A stretch of 40,206 bases of DNA from positions 1 through 40,206 of the forward strand of contig VEPL01000002.1 in assembly GCA_012026885.1 (NCBI GenBank), written 5' to 3'. A program made the translations under genes and the position numbers. Below the pieces are notes generated by a model. The model was given only the letters and a program-made list of their open reading frames with translations, ran no database searches and was not told the DNA's origin. Origin of the DNA: Betaproteobacteria bacterium. GTDB lineage: Bacteria; Pseudomonadota; Gammaproteobacteria; Burkholderiales; Rhodocyclaceae. Shown in pieces: positions 1 to 7,986 of this stretch (the stretch's first letter is position 1; every line of letters starts with the position of its first letter).

Positions 1-916
1 GGCGCTGGGGGTAGTAGGGGCGGGGGACGCCGGGGTCGTCGTAGGGGCGGCGGGTGGCGACCAGCTCGAGCGGTTCGCCGGGCGGCGTCCGGCTGCGTAC
101 CAGCTGGAAATAGCGCCCGGGAGCCTCGGGGAAATGCAGGTGACCGGCGAACCAGTGCTCGTAGATGTAGCGGCCAAGCAGTTGCTCGCCGGCCGAGTCG
201 CCGTTGAGGAAACGCTCCCAGTCGGCAGCCACGCGCTGCGCACCGGCGGGCAGCGGCGCGGCCGGGGTGAACGGGGCGCCGCGCTCGAGCCAGCCGGCGA
301 GGAGGGCATGTTCGTCGGGAGCGAGCGCAGGCAGGCCGAAAGGCATGCCGCGGTGCGGGTGGCGCTGCTCGTAGTCGTCCATGTTCTCGGCCTTGACGCA
401 GGTCTGCTCGCGATCAAGGGAAAAGTCGAGGTCGCGGTCGCGCAAGGCGCCACTGTCCGGACCGGGATGCGTCTGCTTGAGGGCGAGCATGCGGTAAAGC
501 ACGCCGGCCTCGCGGTTGGCATCGGGCGATTGCTCGCGCTCGTTGAGCACCGGGTGGAAGCCCTTCTGCCGCCAGGCGGAGGGGGTCAGCGCATCGAACC
601 CCAGACGGGTCGGCGCGTCGGCGACGAGGCGAGTGACCGAATAGACGGGCGCCGGGCTGGCGCCGCGCGTGATGCCCTCGTAGCTCGCCAGGTTGAGCTG
701 GCAGGGCGCGTCGTAGCAGGCGTGGCAGGCGACGCAGCGCGCATCGAGGAGCGGGCGGACCTCGCTCCGGTAATCGGGGCCGCCGGCGGTCGCGGTTGGC
801 GGAACGTCGAAGCGGCTCGGGTCGGCGGCGCCGTAGCGCTCGTCGAGCCGGTAGTGGCCGACAATCGTCGCGCATCCGGCGACGAACATGGCGAGAACGA
901 GGAATGAGCGGCGCAT
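1..916 (-). CDS. cti: Fatty acid cis/trans isomerase (CTI), 3' end cut by window edge
   Basis: The 305 visible codons begin at ATG 916 and run off the left edge, so the C-terminal part is missing. CTI is a periplasmic c-type haem enzyme that converts cis-unsaturated phospholipid acyl chains to trans in situ, rigidifying the membrane under solvent, heat or other stress. The N-terminus is a lipoprotein-like signal (lipobox FVAGC, residues 11-15). A single haem site CVACH lies at 61-65, followed by the CYDAPCQLNL stretch and the LASYEG/TRGAS motif typical of CTI. The family is about 750 residues, so roughly 40 percent is seen. It is divergent from the MFS gene across a 121-bp spacer. No strong ribosome-binding site precedes the ATG. 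I am confident of the family from the haem context. The symbol is assigned by family resemblance only. Confidence 0.85.
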   Translation of the reverse strand, partial: MRRSFLVLAMFVAGCATIVGHYRLDERYGAADPSRFDVPPTATAGGPDYRSEVRPLLDARCVACHACYDAPCQLNLASYEGITRGASPAPVYSVTRLVADAPTRLGFDALTPSAWRQKGFHPVLNEREQSPDANREAGVLYRMLALKQTHPGPDSGALRDRDLDFSLDREQTCVKAENMDDYEQRHPHRGMPFGLPALAPDEHALLAGWLERGAPFTPAAPLPAGAQRVAADWERFLNGDSAGEQLLGRYIYEHWFAGHLHFPEAPGRYFQLVRSRTPPGEPLELVATRRPYDDPGVPRPYYPQR

Positions 917-1037
917 CGTGGCAAGCTAATGGCAGTTCGGGGCGCCCAGTGTAGCGCATGGTGCCGTGCCGGCCGGAGCGTCGGGGCAAACCTGCTAATA
1001 TTGGCGTTTTCGTTGCATTGCACAAAGGCAGTATCCG

Positions 1038-2249
1038 ATGTCTTCCCCCGCCGCCGACCGCATGACTCCGGACGAGCGTCGCGCCGGCGCCTCGCTGGCT
1101 GCCATCTTCGCCCTGCGCATGCTCGGCCTCTTCCTGATCCTGCCGGTCTTCTCGGTCTTCGCCAAGGATCTGCCGGGCGGCGATGACCTCGCGCTGGTCG
1201 GCTTGGCCCTCGGCATCTACGGCCTGACCCAGGCCGCGTTCCAGATTCCCTACGGGATCGCCTCCGACCTGTGGGGGCGCAAGCGGGTCATCGTCATAGG
1301 GCTTCTCATTTTCGCGGCCGGCAGCTTCGTCGCCGCCTGGGCGCCGGACCTCCACTGGATCATCGTCGGCCGCGTGCTGCAGGGCGCCGGGGCCATTTCG
1401 GCAGCGGTCACCGCGCTGGCCGCCGATCTTACCCGCGAGGAGCACCGCACCAAGGTGATGGCGATGATCGGCTCGTCGATCGGCCTCGTCTTCGCCCTCT
1501 CGCTGATCGGTGCGCCGGTACTGTACGGGCTGATCGGCATGGGCGGACTGTTCACGATGACCGGTGTCCTCGCCCTGGCGGCGATCGTCCTGCTGCTCAA
1601 GGCGGTGCCGCCGGCGCCGCCGCCGCACGGCCACGAGAAGCTGCCGCTGCGCCGCGTGGTCTTCGATGCCGACCTCGTCCGCCTGAACCTCGGCATCTTC
1701 ACCTTGCACGTGATGCAGATGGCGATGTTCGTTGTGCTGCCGCACGCCCTGGTCGACCACGGCCGCCTGCCCGCCGCAGACCACTGGATGGTCTACCTGC
1801 CGGCCGTCCTCGCCTCGTTCGCCGTCATGGTTCCGGCGATCATCGCGGCTGAACGGCGTGACCGCATGGCGCCGGTCTTCCGCGGTGCCATCGCCCTGCT
1901 CCTCGTTGTCCAGCTCGGCCTCCTGTTCGCCGGCGGGAGTCTGTGGACGCTTGGGCTCTGGCTGCTGCTCTTCTTCGTCGCCTTCAATATCCTCGAGGCG
2001 ACGCTGCCCTCGCTGGTCTCGCGCACGGCGCCGCCGGCAGCCAAGGGTGCAGCGCTCGGGGTTTACAACACCACCCAGGCGCTGGGCCTTTTTGTAGGCG
2101 GCGCGCTGGGCGGCTACATCGCGCAGCGTTTCGGCGATAATGCTGTCTTCGCCGCGTGCGCCGGGCTGGCTGTCCTGTGGTCGCTGCTGGCGGCCTCGAT
2201 GAACTTTCCGCGCCGGCGGGCCGTGCCCGCTTCCGCCCCAACCGTTTAG
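1038..2249 (+). CDS. MFS transporter, YajR-like
   Basis: A 403-residue inner-membrane major facilitator with about twelve hydrophobic segments. It resembles E. coli YajR through the N-terminal half: ERRAG before TM1, the LRMLGLF...LPVFSVF first helix, [15 protein letters not shown], and motif A GxxSDxxGRKR at about 73-83. The later LTREEHRTK segment also matches. E. coli YajR carries an extra C-terminal ferredoxin-like (YAM) domain. This protein stops after TM12 and lacks it. The substrate is unknown; YajR-type proteins are proton-driven exporters by family. The start ATG has only a weak AAAGG-like ribosome site. The stop codon overlaps the ssb ribosome-binding site (AGGAGA), so the two genes are probably co-transcribed. 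Confidence 0.88.
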   Translation: MSSPAADRMTPDERRAGASLAAIFALRMLGLFLILPVFSVFAKDLPGGDDLALVGLALGIYGLTQAAFQIPYGIASDLWGRKRVIVIGLLIFAAGSFVAAWAPDLHWIIVGRVLQGAGAISAAVTALAADLTREEHRTKVMAMIGSSIGLVFALSLIGAPVLYGLIGMGGLFTMTGVLALAAIVLLLKAVPPAPPPHGHEKLPLRRVVFDADLVRLNLGIFTLHVMQMAMFVVLPHALVDHGRLPAADHWMVYLPAVLASFAVMVPAIIAAERRDRMAPVFRGAIALLLVVQLGLLFAGGSLWTLGLWLLLFFVAFNILEATLPSLVSRTAPPAAKGAALGVYNTTQALGLFVGGALGGYIAQRFGDNAVFAACAGLAVLWSLLAASMNFPRRRAVPASAPTV

Positions 2250-2260
2250 GAGAACAACGC

Positions 2261-2722
2261 ATGGCATCGGTCAACAAGGTCATTCTCGTCGGCAACCTCG
2301 GCGCCGATCCGGAAACCCGCTACACGGCGAGCGGCGACGCGGTCTGCAATATCCGCCTGGCCACCACCGACAGCTGGAAGGACAAGAACAGCGGCGAGAA
2401 GCGCGAAATGACCGAGTGGCACCGAGTCGTGTTCTACCGCAAGCTGGCCGAAATCGCCGGCCAGTACCTCAAGAAGGGCTCGCAGGTCTACCTCGAGGGC
2501 CGCATCAAGACCCGCAAGTGGACCGACAAGGACGGCCAGGACCGTTACACGACGGAGATCGAGGCGACCGAGATGCAGATGCTCGGTTCGCGCCAGGGCA
2601 TGGGAGCGCCGGCAGCAGCGGGCGGCGGCAGTTACGACGAACCGGCGGATTTCGCGCCGGCGCCGGCAAAGGGCAAGGCCAAGCCCTCCTTCGACGACCT
2701 CGGCGACGACATCCCCTTCTGA
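2261..2722 (+). CDS. ssb: Single-stranded DNA-binding protein
   Basis: A 153-residue SSB. Residues 1 to about 110 form the OB fold ([14 protein letters not shown], then the [21 protein letters not shown] core). A flexible Gly/Pro/Ala-rich linker follows. The C-terminus is the acidic tip DDIPF, which recruits partner proteins such as Exo I, PriA and RecO. It binds exposed single strands during replication, repair and recombination, normally as a homotetramer. The start at 2261 is set by AGGAGA seven bases upstream and by the conserved MASVNKV N-terminus. An in-frame upstream extension would run into the transporter gene and is not credible. It sits 11 bases after the MFS stop codon. Confidence 0.97.
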   Translation: MASVNKVILVGNLGADPETRYTASGDAVCNIRLATTDSWKDKNSGEKREMTEWHRVVFYRKLAEIAGQYLKKGSQVYLEGRIKTRKWTDKDGQDRYTTEIEATEMQMLGSRQGMGAPAAAGGGSYDEPADFAPAPAKGKAKPSFDDLGDDIPF

Positions 2723-2795
2723 GGGCAGATTGCCCCGGCCAAGGTGCCGGGACAGCCTGGACCGGCAGGACAGCCGGCGGCTAACTGGGGATTCG

Positions 2796-4688
2796 ATGAG
2801 CAGCAGCCTTCAAACTGAGGAAGCATCCGGCAAGCGCCTCGCGGCCCTTGCGTTGGCAGCGCTCGGGGTCGTCTATGGCGATATCGGTACCAGCCCGCTT
2901 TACGCGGTAAAGGAGGTTTTCGCCGGCAACCACCCCATCCCGGTCAGCCAGGCGAACGTCTATGGCAGCCTGTCGCTGTTCTTCTGGGCGCTGATCATCA
3001 TCGTCTCGGTGAAGTACGTCCATTTCGTCCTGCGCGCGGACAACCGCGGCGAAGGCGGCATCATGGCCCTGATCGCACTGGCCCTGCGCGACACGCGCAA
3101 CCGGCCGCGCGAGGCCAGGGCGATCATGATCATCGGCATCCTCGGCGCCGCGATGTTCTACGGCGACGGCATGGTGACACCGGCGATTTCGGTGCTGTCG
3201 GCGGTCGAGGGTCTGGAGGTCGGGGCGCCGGCGCTGCATCCCTTCGTGATCCCGATCACCCTGGCAGTCCTGTTCGCGCTCTTCCTGCTGCAGCGTCACG
3301 GGACCGCGCTGGTCGGAGCCTTCTTCGGCCCGGTGATGGTCATCTGGTTCTCGGTTCTTGCCGTTCTGGGTGCGGTCAACATCGTCGCCCATCCGGAAAT
3401 CATCGCGGCGCTCAGCCCGCTGCATGGGATCGCCTTTCTCCGCGATAACCCGACGCTCGCGCTTTTTGCGATGGGTAACGTCGTGCTCGCGGTAACCGGC
3501 GCCGAGGCGCTTTACGCCGACATGGGCCATTTCGGACGCAAGCCGATTTCCCGCGTCTGGTTCGCGTTCGTGCTGCCCGCCCTGGTCCTCAACTATTTCG
3601 GCCAGGGCGCGCTGATCCTCACCGACCCCGCCACGGCCGAGAATCCCTTCTATCATCTGGCGCCCGACTGGGCGCTGTATCCGCTGATCGGGCTGGCCAC
3701 CGTGGCCACCGTGATCGCGTCGCAGGCAGTCATTTCCGGCGCCTTCTCGGTGACGCGCCAGGCCATGCAGTTGGGCTTCGTGCCGCGCATGGAGGTCCAG
3801 CACACCTCGGAAAAGGAACAGGGTCAGATCTACCTGCCGGCGGTCAACTGGGGCCTGATGCTGGCGGTGATGATCCTCGTTCTCGGCTTCCGGTCGTCGA
3901 ACAACCTGGCGGCTGCCTACGGCATTGCGGTGACCGGTGACATGGTCATCACCTCGCTGCTCGCCGTGGTCGTCGCGGCCCGCGTCGCCAAATGGGGCTG
4001 GCCGAAGGCCATCGCGGTGTTCTCCTGCTTCCTCGTCGTGGAACTGATCTTCCTGGCGGCGAATGTCCTCAAGATTCCCGATGGCGGTTGGTTCCCGCTC
4101 GTCGCCGGGATGCTGGTCTTCCTGTTGATGACGACCTGGAAGCGCGGGCGCGACCTGCTCTCGGCGCGGCTTGCCGGCGAGCGGCTTGACCTCGGCATGT
4201 TCCTCGAATCGCTCGCCGCCTCGATGCCGACGCGGGTTGCCGGAACCGCGGTCTTTCTCAATGCCGACCCGAACGGGGTGCCGCACGCGCTGCTGCACAA
4301 CCTGATGCACAACAAGGTGGTGCACGAACGCGTCGTGCTGCTCTCCGTGCAGTTCTTCGATGTGCCCTACGTGCCTGATATCGACCGTGTCGAAGCTCGC
4401 CAGTTGCGGGACAACTTCTGGAGCGTCATCGTCCAGTACGGCTTCAAGGACGAACCGGATATCCCGCATGCGCTGGCGATGTGCGCCGACGCCGGGCTCG
4501 AATTCAACAGTCTGGACACGTCCTATTTCATCGGGCGCGAGACCCTGATCCCGCGGCTGAATTCGGAAATGGCCTTCTGGCGCGAAAAGATCTTCGTCGC
4601 CATGTTCCGCAACGGCGGTTCGGCCACCGCCTTCTTCAACATCCCGAGCAATCGCGTCGTCGAACTGGGGACGCAGGTCGTACTCTAG
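2796..4688 (+). CDS. kup: KUP-family potassium uptake protein
   Basis: A 630-residue inner-membrane K+/H+ symporter of the KUP/HAK family, the usual length for the bacterial protein. The N-terminal signature ALAALGVVYGDIGTSPLYA is present, followed by FVLRADNRGEGGIMAL and GDGMVTPAISVLSAVEG. About twelve transmembrane segments precede a C-terminal cytoplasmic domain of roughly 170 residues. ATG 2796 is chosen because the conserved KUP N-terminus follows within about 20 residues and a GGGG stretch lies just upstream. The gene ends three bases before the stop codon of the opposing diguanylate cyclase gene. No terminator fits in the gap, so transcripts from both sides must read into each other. 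Confidence 0.96.
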   Translation: MSSSLQTEEASGKRLAALALAALGVVYGDIGTSPLYAVKEVFAGNHPIPVSQANVYGSLSLFFWALIIIVSVKYVHFVLRADNRGEGGIMALIALALRDTRNRPREARAIMIIGILGAAMFYGDGMVTPAISVLSAVEGLEVGAPALHPFVIPITLAVLFALFLLQRHGTALVGAFFGPVMVIWFSVLAVLGAVNIVAHPEIIAALSPLHGIAFLRDNPTLALFAMGNVVLAVTGAEALYADMGHFGRKPISRVWFAFVLPALVLNYFGQGALILTDPATAENPFYHLAPDWALYPLIGLATVATVIASQAVISGAFSVTRQAMQLGFVPRMEVQHTSEKEQGQIYLPAVNWGLMLAVMILVLGFRSSNNLAAAYGIAVTGDMVITSLLAVVVAARVAKWGWPKAIAVFSCFLVVELIFLAANVLKIPDGGWFPLVAGMLVFLLMTTWKRGRDLLSARLAGERLDLGMFLESLAASMPTRVAGTAVFLNADPNGVPHALLHNLMHNKVVHERVVLLSVQFFDVPYVPDIDRVEARQLRDNFWSVIVQYGFKDEPDIPHALAMCADAGLEFNSLDTSYFIGRETLIPRLNSEMAFWREKIFVAMFRNGGSATAFFNIPSNRVVELGTQVVL

Positions 4689-4691
4689 GCC

Positions 4692-5804
4692 TCAGCGGCG
4701 GACGTGCCGGTTGCGGCCACTGTTCTTGGCCGTGTAAAGGGCCTCGTCGGCGCGCTGGATGGCGGTATCGACGACGTCGCCCCACTGAACCGCCGTGCTG
4801 CCGATACTCGACGTGAAATTGATCACCTCACCATCGGTCAGTCGCACTTGCGTCTTGCGGATGCGTTCGAGCAGGCGCTCGATGACCGGCTCCGCCGCGT
4901 TGCTGTCGGTTTCGATGAGCAGCAGCGCAAACTCCTCGCCGCCGATGCGCCCGACCAGGTCGACATTGCGCAGGCTGGCCCGCAGCAGTTGGGCGAGATG
5001 GACGAGGACGGCATCGCCGGCTGGATGGCCGTAGCCGTCGTTGATCTTCTTGAAATGGTCGATGTCGAGGATGATCAGCGTCGGCATCGGCCCGTGCCGC
5101 TGGCCGCGTGACAGTTCGCTGGTGAAGCGTTCCATGAAGGCGCGCCGGTTGAGCAGGCCGGTCAGGGCATCGGTGGTCGCCTGCTGGCGCAGTTCCTTTT
5201 CCAGCATGCCGCGCCGGGCGATCTCGCTGTTCAGCCGCTCGCGCTCGCTCTCCAGCGCCAGTCGCTGGATCGTCATCTCGTTCCGGTCCCGGCGCAGCGA
5301 AGTTTCCGACCAGTAGAGGCCGGCGGTGAGGAGGGCGCCGGTAATGGTGAAGCGAAGGATGAAGCCCGCCGTGTAGTGACTGGGCTCGCCGCCGGGAATA
5401 CCGAAGATCATCAGCGCCAGGGCAGCGGCGACGGCAGTTGCGCTCCAGACGAGGCCAAGGCGTGGCGGCATCAGCATCAGCGTGACCAGCGGCAGCGTGA
5501 AGAACCAGAGCGCCCGCTCCAGATTCGGCCCGGGAAAGGCGACCAGGTAGAGCATGAGGACGATGAAGACCGCGATGCCGGTGTGCAGGAGCGGCGGCCG
5601 TTCCCGCCCGCGCGTGAGCGCGACGTAGGTATAGGCGGTGATGCCGATGGCGAAAGCGAGCAAGCCGAGGAGCAGCCATTCGTGGTCGAGCGCCGCCGCC
5701 ACGGCGAAGAGCGCCTGGATCGGCAGGGTGATCGCAGAGAAAGTACGCGAGCGCTCGCGGATCAGCTGGTCGTTGGCGGCATCGGCCTGGCGCTCGGTGA
5801 TCAT
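4692..5804 (-). CDS. Membrane GGDEF-domain diguanylate cyclase
   Basis: A 370-residue protein with about five or six hydrophobic segments in residues 20-165, a short helical linker (about 170-205), and a C-terminal GGDEF domain. The domain shows DALTGLLNRRAF, DIDHFKKINDGYGH and an active-site GGEEF at 288-292. An RxxD product-inhibition site (RNVD, 279-282) lies exactly five residues upstream. All active-site features of a c-di-GMP synthase are therefore present. The membrane part does not match a sensor domain I can name. The start codon lies four bases after the rfaE2 stop, so the two genes form one transcription unit. A link between c-di-GMP output and the envelope gene is possible but not shown. 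Confidence 0.92.
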   Translation of the reverse strand: MITERQADAANDQLIRERSRTFSAITLPIQALFAVAAALDHEWLLLGLLAFAIGITAYTYVALTRGRERPPLLHTGIAVFIVLMLYLVAFPGPNLERALWFFTLPLVTLMLMPPRLGLVWSATAVAAALALMIFGIPGGEPSHYTAGFILRFTITGALLTAGLYWSETSLRRDRNEMTIQRLALESERERLNSEIARRGMLEKELRQQATTDALTGLLNRRAFMERFTSELSRGQRHGPMPTLIILDIDHFKKINDGYGHPAGDAVLVHLAQLLRASLRNVDLVGRIGGEEFALLLIETDSNAAEPVIERLLERIRKTQVRLTDGEVINFTSSIGSTAVQWGDVVDTAIQRADEALYTAKNSGRNRHVRR

Positions 5805-5808
5805 GGCG

Positions 5809-6297
5809 TCACAGCTTCCGGATCTTGTCGAGCAGAGCGGTGGTCGAGGTCTCGTGCAGGAAGGGGATCGAATGGACGCTGCCCCCCCAGCCGGCGACCT
5901 CGCGGGCGCCGACGATGCGCTCGACCGGCCAGTCGCCGCCCTTGACCAGGACGTCCGGGCGGCACTCGAGGATGCGTTGCAAGGGCGTGTCCTCGTCGAA
6001 CCAGGTGACGAGCGTCACGCACGCCAGCGCCGCCATGACCGCGAGGCGGTCGGCGAGGCGGTTGACCGGGCGGTCGTCGCCCTTGCCGAGCCGGCGCACC
6101 GAGGCGTCGCTGTTGAGCGCGACCACCAGGCCGGCACCGAGCGCTGCCGCTTGGGCGAGGTAGGTCACATGCCCGCGGTGCAGGATGTCGAAGCAGCCGT
6201 TGGTGAACACCAGCGGACGCGGCAGCGTCGCAGCCCGGCCTGCCAGTTGGGCTGGCGGGCAGATCTTCACTTCGAAGCCGGGCGGCGGATAGGACAT
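5809..6297 (-). CDS. rfaE2: D-glycero-beta-D-manno-heptose 1-phosphate adenylyltransferase
   Basis: A 162-residue cytidylyltransferase-fold enzyme that activates heptose-1-phosphate to ADP-heptose for LPS inner core. It is the free-standing equivalent of the C-terminal half of E. coli HldE. The nucleotide-binding signature is clear: [17 protein letters not shown], with the HxGH motif as HRGH at 40-43. [14 protein letters not shown] and the KGGDW motif follow. I chose ATG 6297; a TTG at 6318 would add seven residues. Neither start has a good ribosome site. The upstream pathway enzyme may be the SIS isomerase at 18381-18971. Kinase (HldA-like) and GmhB genes are not in the window. Confidence 0.93.
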   Translation of the reverse strand: MSYPPPGFEVKICPPAQLAGRAATLPRPLVFTNGCFDILHRGHVTYLAQAAALGAGLVVALNSDASVRRLGKGDDRPVNRLADRLAVMAALACVTLVTWFDEDTPLQRILECRPDVLVKGGDWPVERIVGAREVAGWGGSVHSIPFLHETSTTALLDKIRKL

Positions 6298-6378
6298 GGG
6301 GGTGGCAGAAGGGGACAAGCCGCCTATTCTAGTGGCTTGCCCGGCCGGGAGAAACCCCGGCTTGGCGACGAACGGGCG

Positions 6379-7290
6379 TCAGGCGCCGGCTCCGCTGGTG
6401 GCGCGCCAGTCACTGACGGCGGCGAGTGCCTCGGCGAGGCCGGGAAGGAGGGTGACGCCGGCCGGTGCCGACTGGCGTACGACGCCCCGTCCGCCTGCCC
6501 ACAGATCGATGCCTTGCGGCAGCATCAGGCGGAGCTGCTCGAGCAGGCCGCCGATCTGCCTTTGCGGAAAGGCCACAGAGAACGACAGCGCGACGACATC
6601 GGCCTGGTGCGCCTCCGCGGCGCGGACGATCTCGAGCAGGGGCATCTGGGTCCCGAGCGGAATGCAATGCGCTCCCTCCAGCGTCAGCAGGGCCTCGACC
6701 ATGAGCAGGCCGAGCACGTGCGGCTCCTCGGGGACGCTGGTGAGCAGGATGCGCGGGCTGTTGCCGGTCTGCAGTGCGGCGATCGCCTGGCGCAGGAGGC
6801 GCTTGGTCAGTTCGGTGTACAGATGTTCCTCGAAGACCTCGAAGCTGCCGTCCTCCCAGGCATCGCCGACACGTACGGTGAGAGGGGCTACCGTGTCCTG
6901 GACAAAGCGCAACAGGCCGTGGCGCGCCAGGCGCTGTTGCATGGCCCGCTGGTACCCGGCACCGTCGTGACGCTTGATCAGGTCGAGCAGGGCGGTCAAT
7001 TCGCCTTCGTCGACGCCGGTGGGCGTCGGCGTCGGCGGAGCCCGGCGCGGTGCCAGCGATTCCAATGCCCCCGGCGGCGCCGCGAGCAGCTTGCCCGGCC
7101 GGTGCCCCTGGTCCATCAGGCGCTTGATCAGGCGCAGGCGCTCGACCTGGTCTGCCGGATATTGACGCTCGCCGTTGGCGTCGCGTCCCGGCACGGGGAA
7201 GCCGTAGCGGCGCTCCCATACGCGCAGCACATCCTTGGACAGCCCGGTTTCGCGCTCGACGGCAGCAATATTGAACTCGGCAGTATTCAT
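6379..7290 (-). CDS. MerR-family regulator with B12-binding-like domain (CarH/LitR type)
   Basis: A 303-residue regulator. Residues 6-70 are a MerR winged helix-turn-helix (FNIAAVERETGLSKDVLRVWERRYGFP). Residues about 95-175 form the helical cobalamin-cap domain and 180-300 the Rossmann-like B12-binding domain. CarH signature elements are visible: W145 followed nine residues later by E155-H156 (Wx9EH), ExHxxG at 189-194 with the presumed cobalt-ligand His191, SxS at 236-238, and GG at 266-267. In CarH/LitR, adenosylcobalamin holds a DNA-bound tetramer that light breaks apart, releasing repression. Residue 146, next to W145, is Glu; in Thermus CarH that position is the His taking the upper cobalt face after light. 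ATG 7290 follows AGGA; TTG 7305 is less likely. It is divergent from the 7399-15592 operon it probably controls. Confidence 0.9.
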   Translation of the reverse strand: MNTAEFNIAAVERETGLSKDVLRVWERRYGFPVPGRDANGERQYPADQVERLRLIKRLMDQGHRPGKLLAAPPGALESLAPRRAPPTPTPTGVDEGELTALLDLIKRHDGAGYQRAMQQRLARHGLLRFVQDTVAPLTVRVGDAWEDGSFEVFEEHLYTELTKRLLRQAIAALQTGNSPRILLTSVPEEPHVLGLLMVEALLTLEGAHCIPLGTQMPLLEIVRAAEAHQADVVALSFSVAFPQRQIGGLLEQLRLMLPQGIDLWAGGRGVVRQSAPAGVTLLPGLAEALAAVSDWRATSGAGA

Positions 7291-7320
7291 GATTGTCCTG
7301 AACAATGTATCGACAAAGCG

Positions 7321-7349
7321 TTGACAAATTGAATCGTCACGACTATCTT
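7321..7349 (+). promoter_or_regulatory. Promoter of the ten-gene operon
   Basis: TTGACA (7321-7326), a 17-base spacer and TATCTT (7344-7349) make a good sigma-70 promoter firing rightward into the peroxidase gene. The -35 is a perfect consensus. It overlaps the third of three 11-bp-spaced repeats (starts 7301, 7312, 7323), where a CarH-type repressor would occlude polymerase. Seen by eye; not tested. Confidence 0.55.
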
Positions 7350-7373
7350 ACGAACAAATGTCCAAAATGTCTA
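7345..7373 (-). promoter_or_regulatory. Promoter of the MerR/B12 regulator gene
   Basis: On the minus strand, TAGACA (7373-7368), 17 bases and TAAGAT (7350-7345) form a plausible leftward promoter. Its -10 occupies nearly the same bases as the -10 of the opposing promoter, so the two cannot be open at once. A second repeat cluster (starts 7353, 7364, 7375) covers its -35, consistent with autoregulation. Confidence 0.45.
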
Positions 7374-7398
7374 GGACAAATTTGGGAGAGTGTGAATT

Positions 7399-7968
7399 AT
7401 GTCCAACCTGGCAATTTTCGGGAAGCTGGCTGCCTCGTTCATCGGGCTCGTCTGCGTCCTGCCGGCCGCCACCGCACAAAGTTGTCCGGCACTCCTCGAT
7501 CACACCTTCCCGGCCCTGCAGGACGGCAAGCCCGTTTCGCTCTGCCAGTACGCGGGGAAGGTCGTCCTCGTCGTGAATACCGCCAGCAAGTGCGGCTTCA
7601 CATCGCAATACGACGGCCTCGAGAAGCTCTACGACCGGCTCAAGGACAAGGGGCTCGTCGTTCTCGGCTTCCCCTCCAATGATTTCGGCGAGCAGGAGCC
7701 CGGCAGCAACAAGGAAATCGCCGATTTCTGCCGGCTTACCTATGGCGTGCAGTTCCCGATGGTCGGCAAGACCTCGGTCAAGGGACGCGACGCCAATCCC
7801 TTCTACCTGAAGCTGGCCGAGTTGACCGGCAGCCGCCCCAAGTGGAATTTCCACAAGTACCTGATCAGCCGTGACGCAACCCAGGTCGTTGCCTACTCGA
7901 GTTTCACCAAGCCGGACGACAAGGACCTGTTGAAGAAGATCGACGAATTTCTCGCCCGCCAGCCCTGA
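7399..7968 (+). CDS. Exported glutathione-peroxidase-family peroxidase
   Basis: A 189-residue protein with a Sec signal peptide (cleavage likely after ATA, near residue 26), so it is periplasmic. Mature parts match the GPx/BtuE fold: NTASKCGFTSQY with peroxidatic Cys65, FGEQEPG with Gln99, and WNFHKYL with Trp149-Asn150, completing the catalytic tetrad. Cys111 (DFCRLTYG) sits where thioredoxin-dependent GPx proteins keep the resolving Cys, so a 2-Cys mechanism is likely. Most bacterial homologues are cytoplasmic and about 160 residues, so the leader is notable. A glutathione peroxidase is also part of the singlet-oxygen regulon of Rhodobacter. First gene of the operon; 18 bases separate it from folE2. 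Confidence 0.9.
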   Translation: MSNLAIFGKLAASFIGLVCVLPAATAQSCPALLDHTFPALQDGKPVSLCQYAGKVVLVVNTASKCGFTSQYDGLEKLYDRLKDKGLVVLGFPSNDFGEQEPGSNKEIADFCRLTYGVQFPMVGKTSVKGRDANPFYLKLAELTGSRPKWNFHKYLISRDATQVVAYSSFTKPDDKDLLKKIDEFLARQP

Positions 7969-7986
7969 TACCCAACGGAGATCGCC

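Larger units (their letters stand above)
7301..7385. promoter_or_regulatory. Candidate operator: two sets of 11-bp-spaced repeats
   Basis: On the plus strand, AACAATG (7301), GACAAAG (7312) and GACAAAT (7323) recur at exactly 11-bp intervals. A second, looser set, AACAAAT (7353), AAAATGT (7364) and GACAAAT (7375), has the same 11-bp period. GACAAATT is identical at 7323 and 7375. CarH-type regulators are known to bind tandem 11-bp repeats over a -35 element, so these are the natural binding sites for the adjacent regulator. The middle repeat of set two is weak. Confidence 0.5.

Noticed and set aside
414..2267. A long open frame on the minus strand across cti and the MFS gene
   Set aside because: It is a mirror of GC-rich codons. 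The product is Arg/Glu/Gln-rich low complexity and conflicts with two well-recognised genes.
2781..4469. A 562-codon open frame antisense to kup
   Set aside because: His/Arg/Asp-rich composition typical of antisense frames in high-GC DNA; kup is unambiguous on the other strand.
4689..4691. A terminator between kup and the diguanylate cyclase gene
   Set aside because: Only three bases separate the stop codons, and no hairpin with a T-run was seen nearby.
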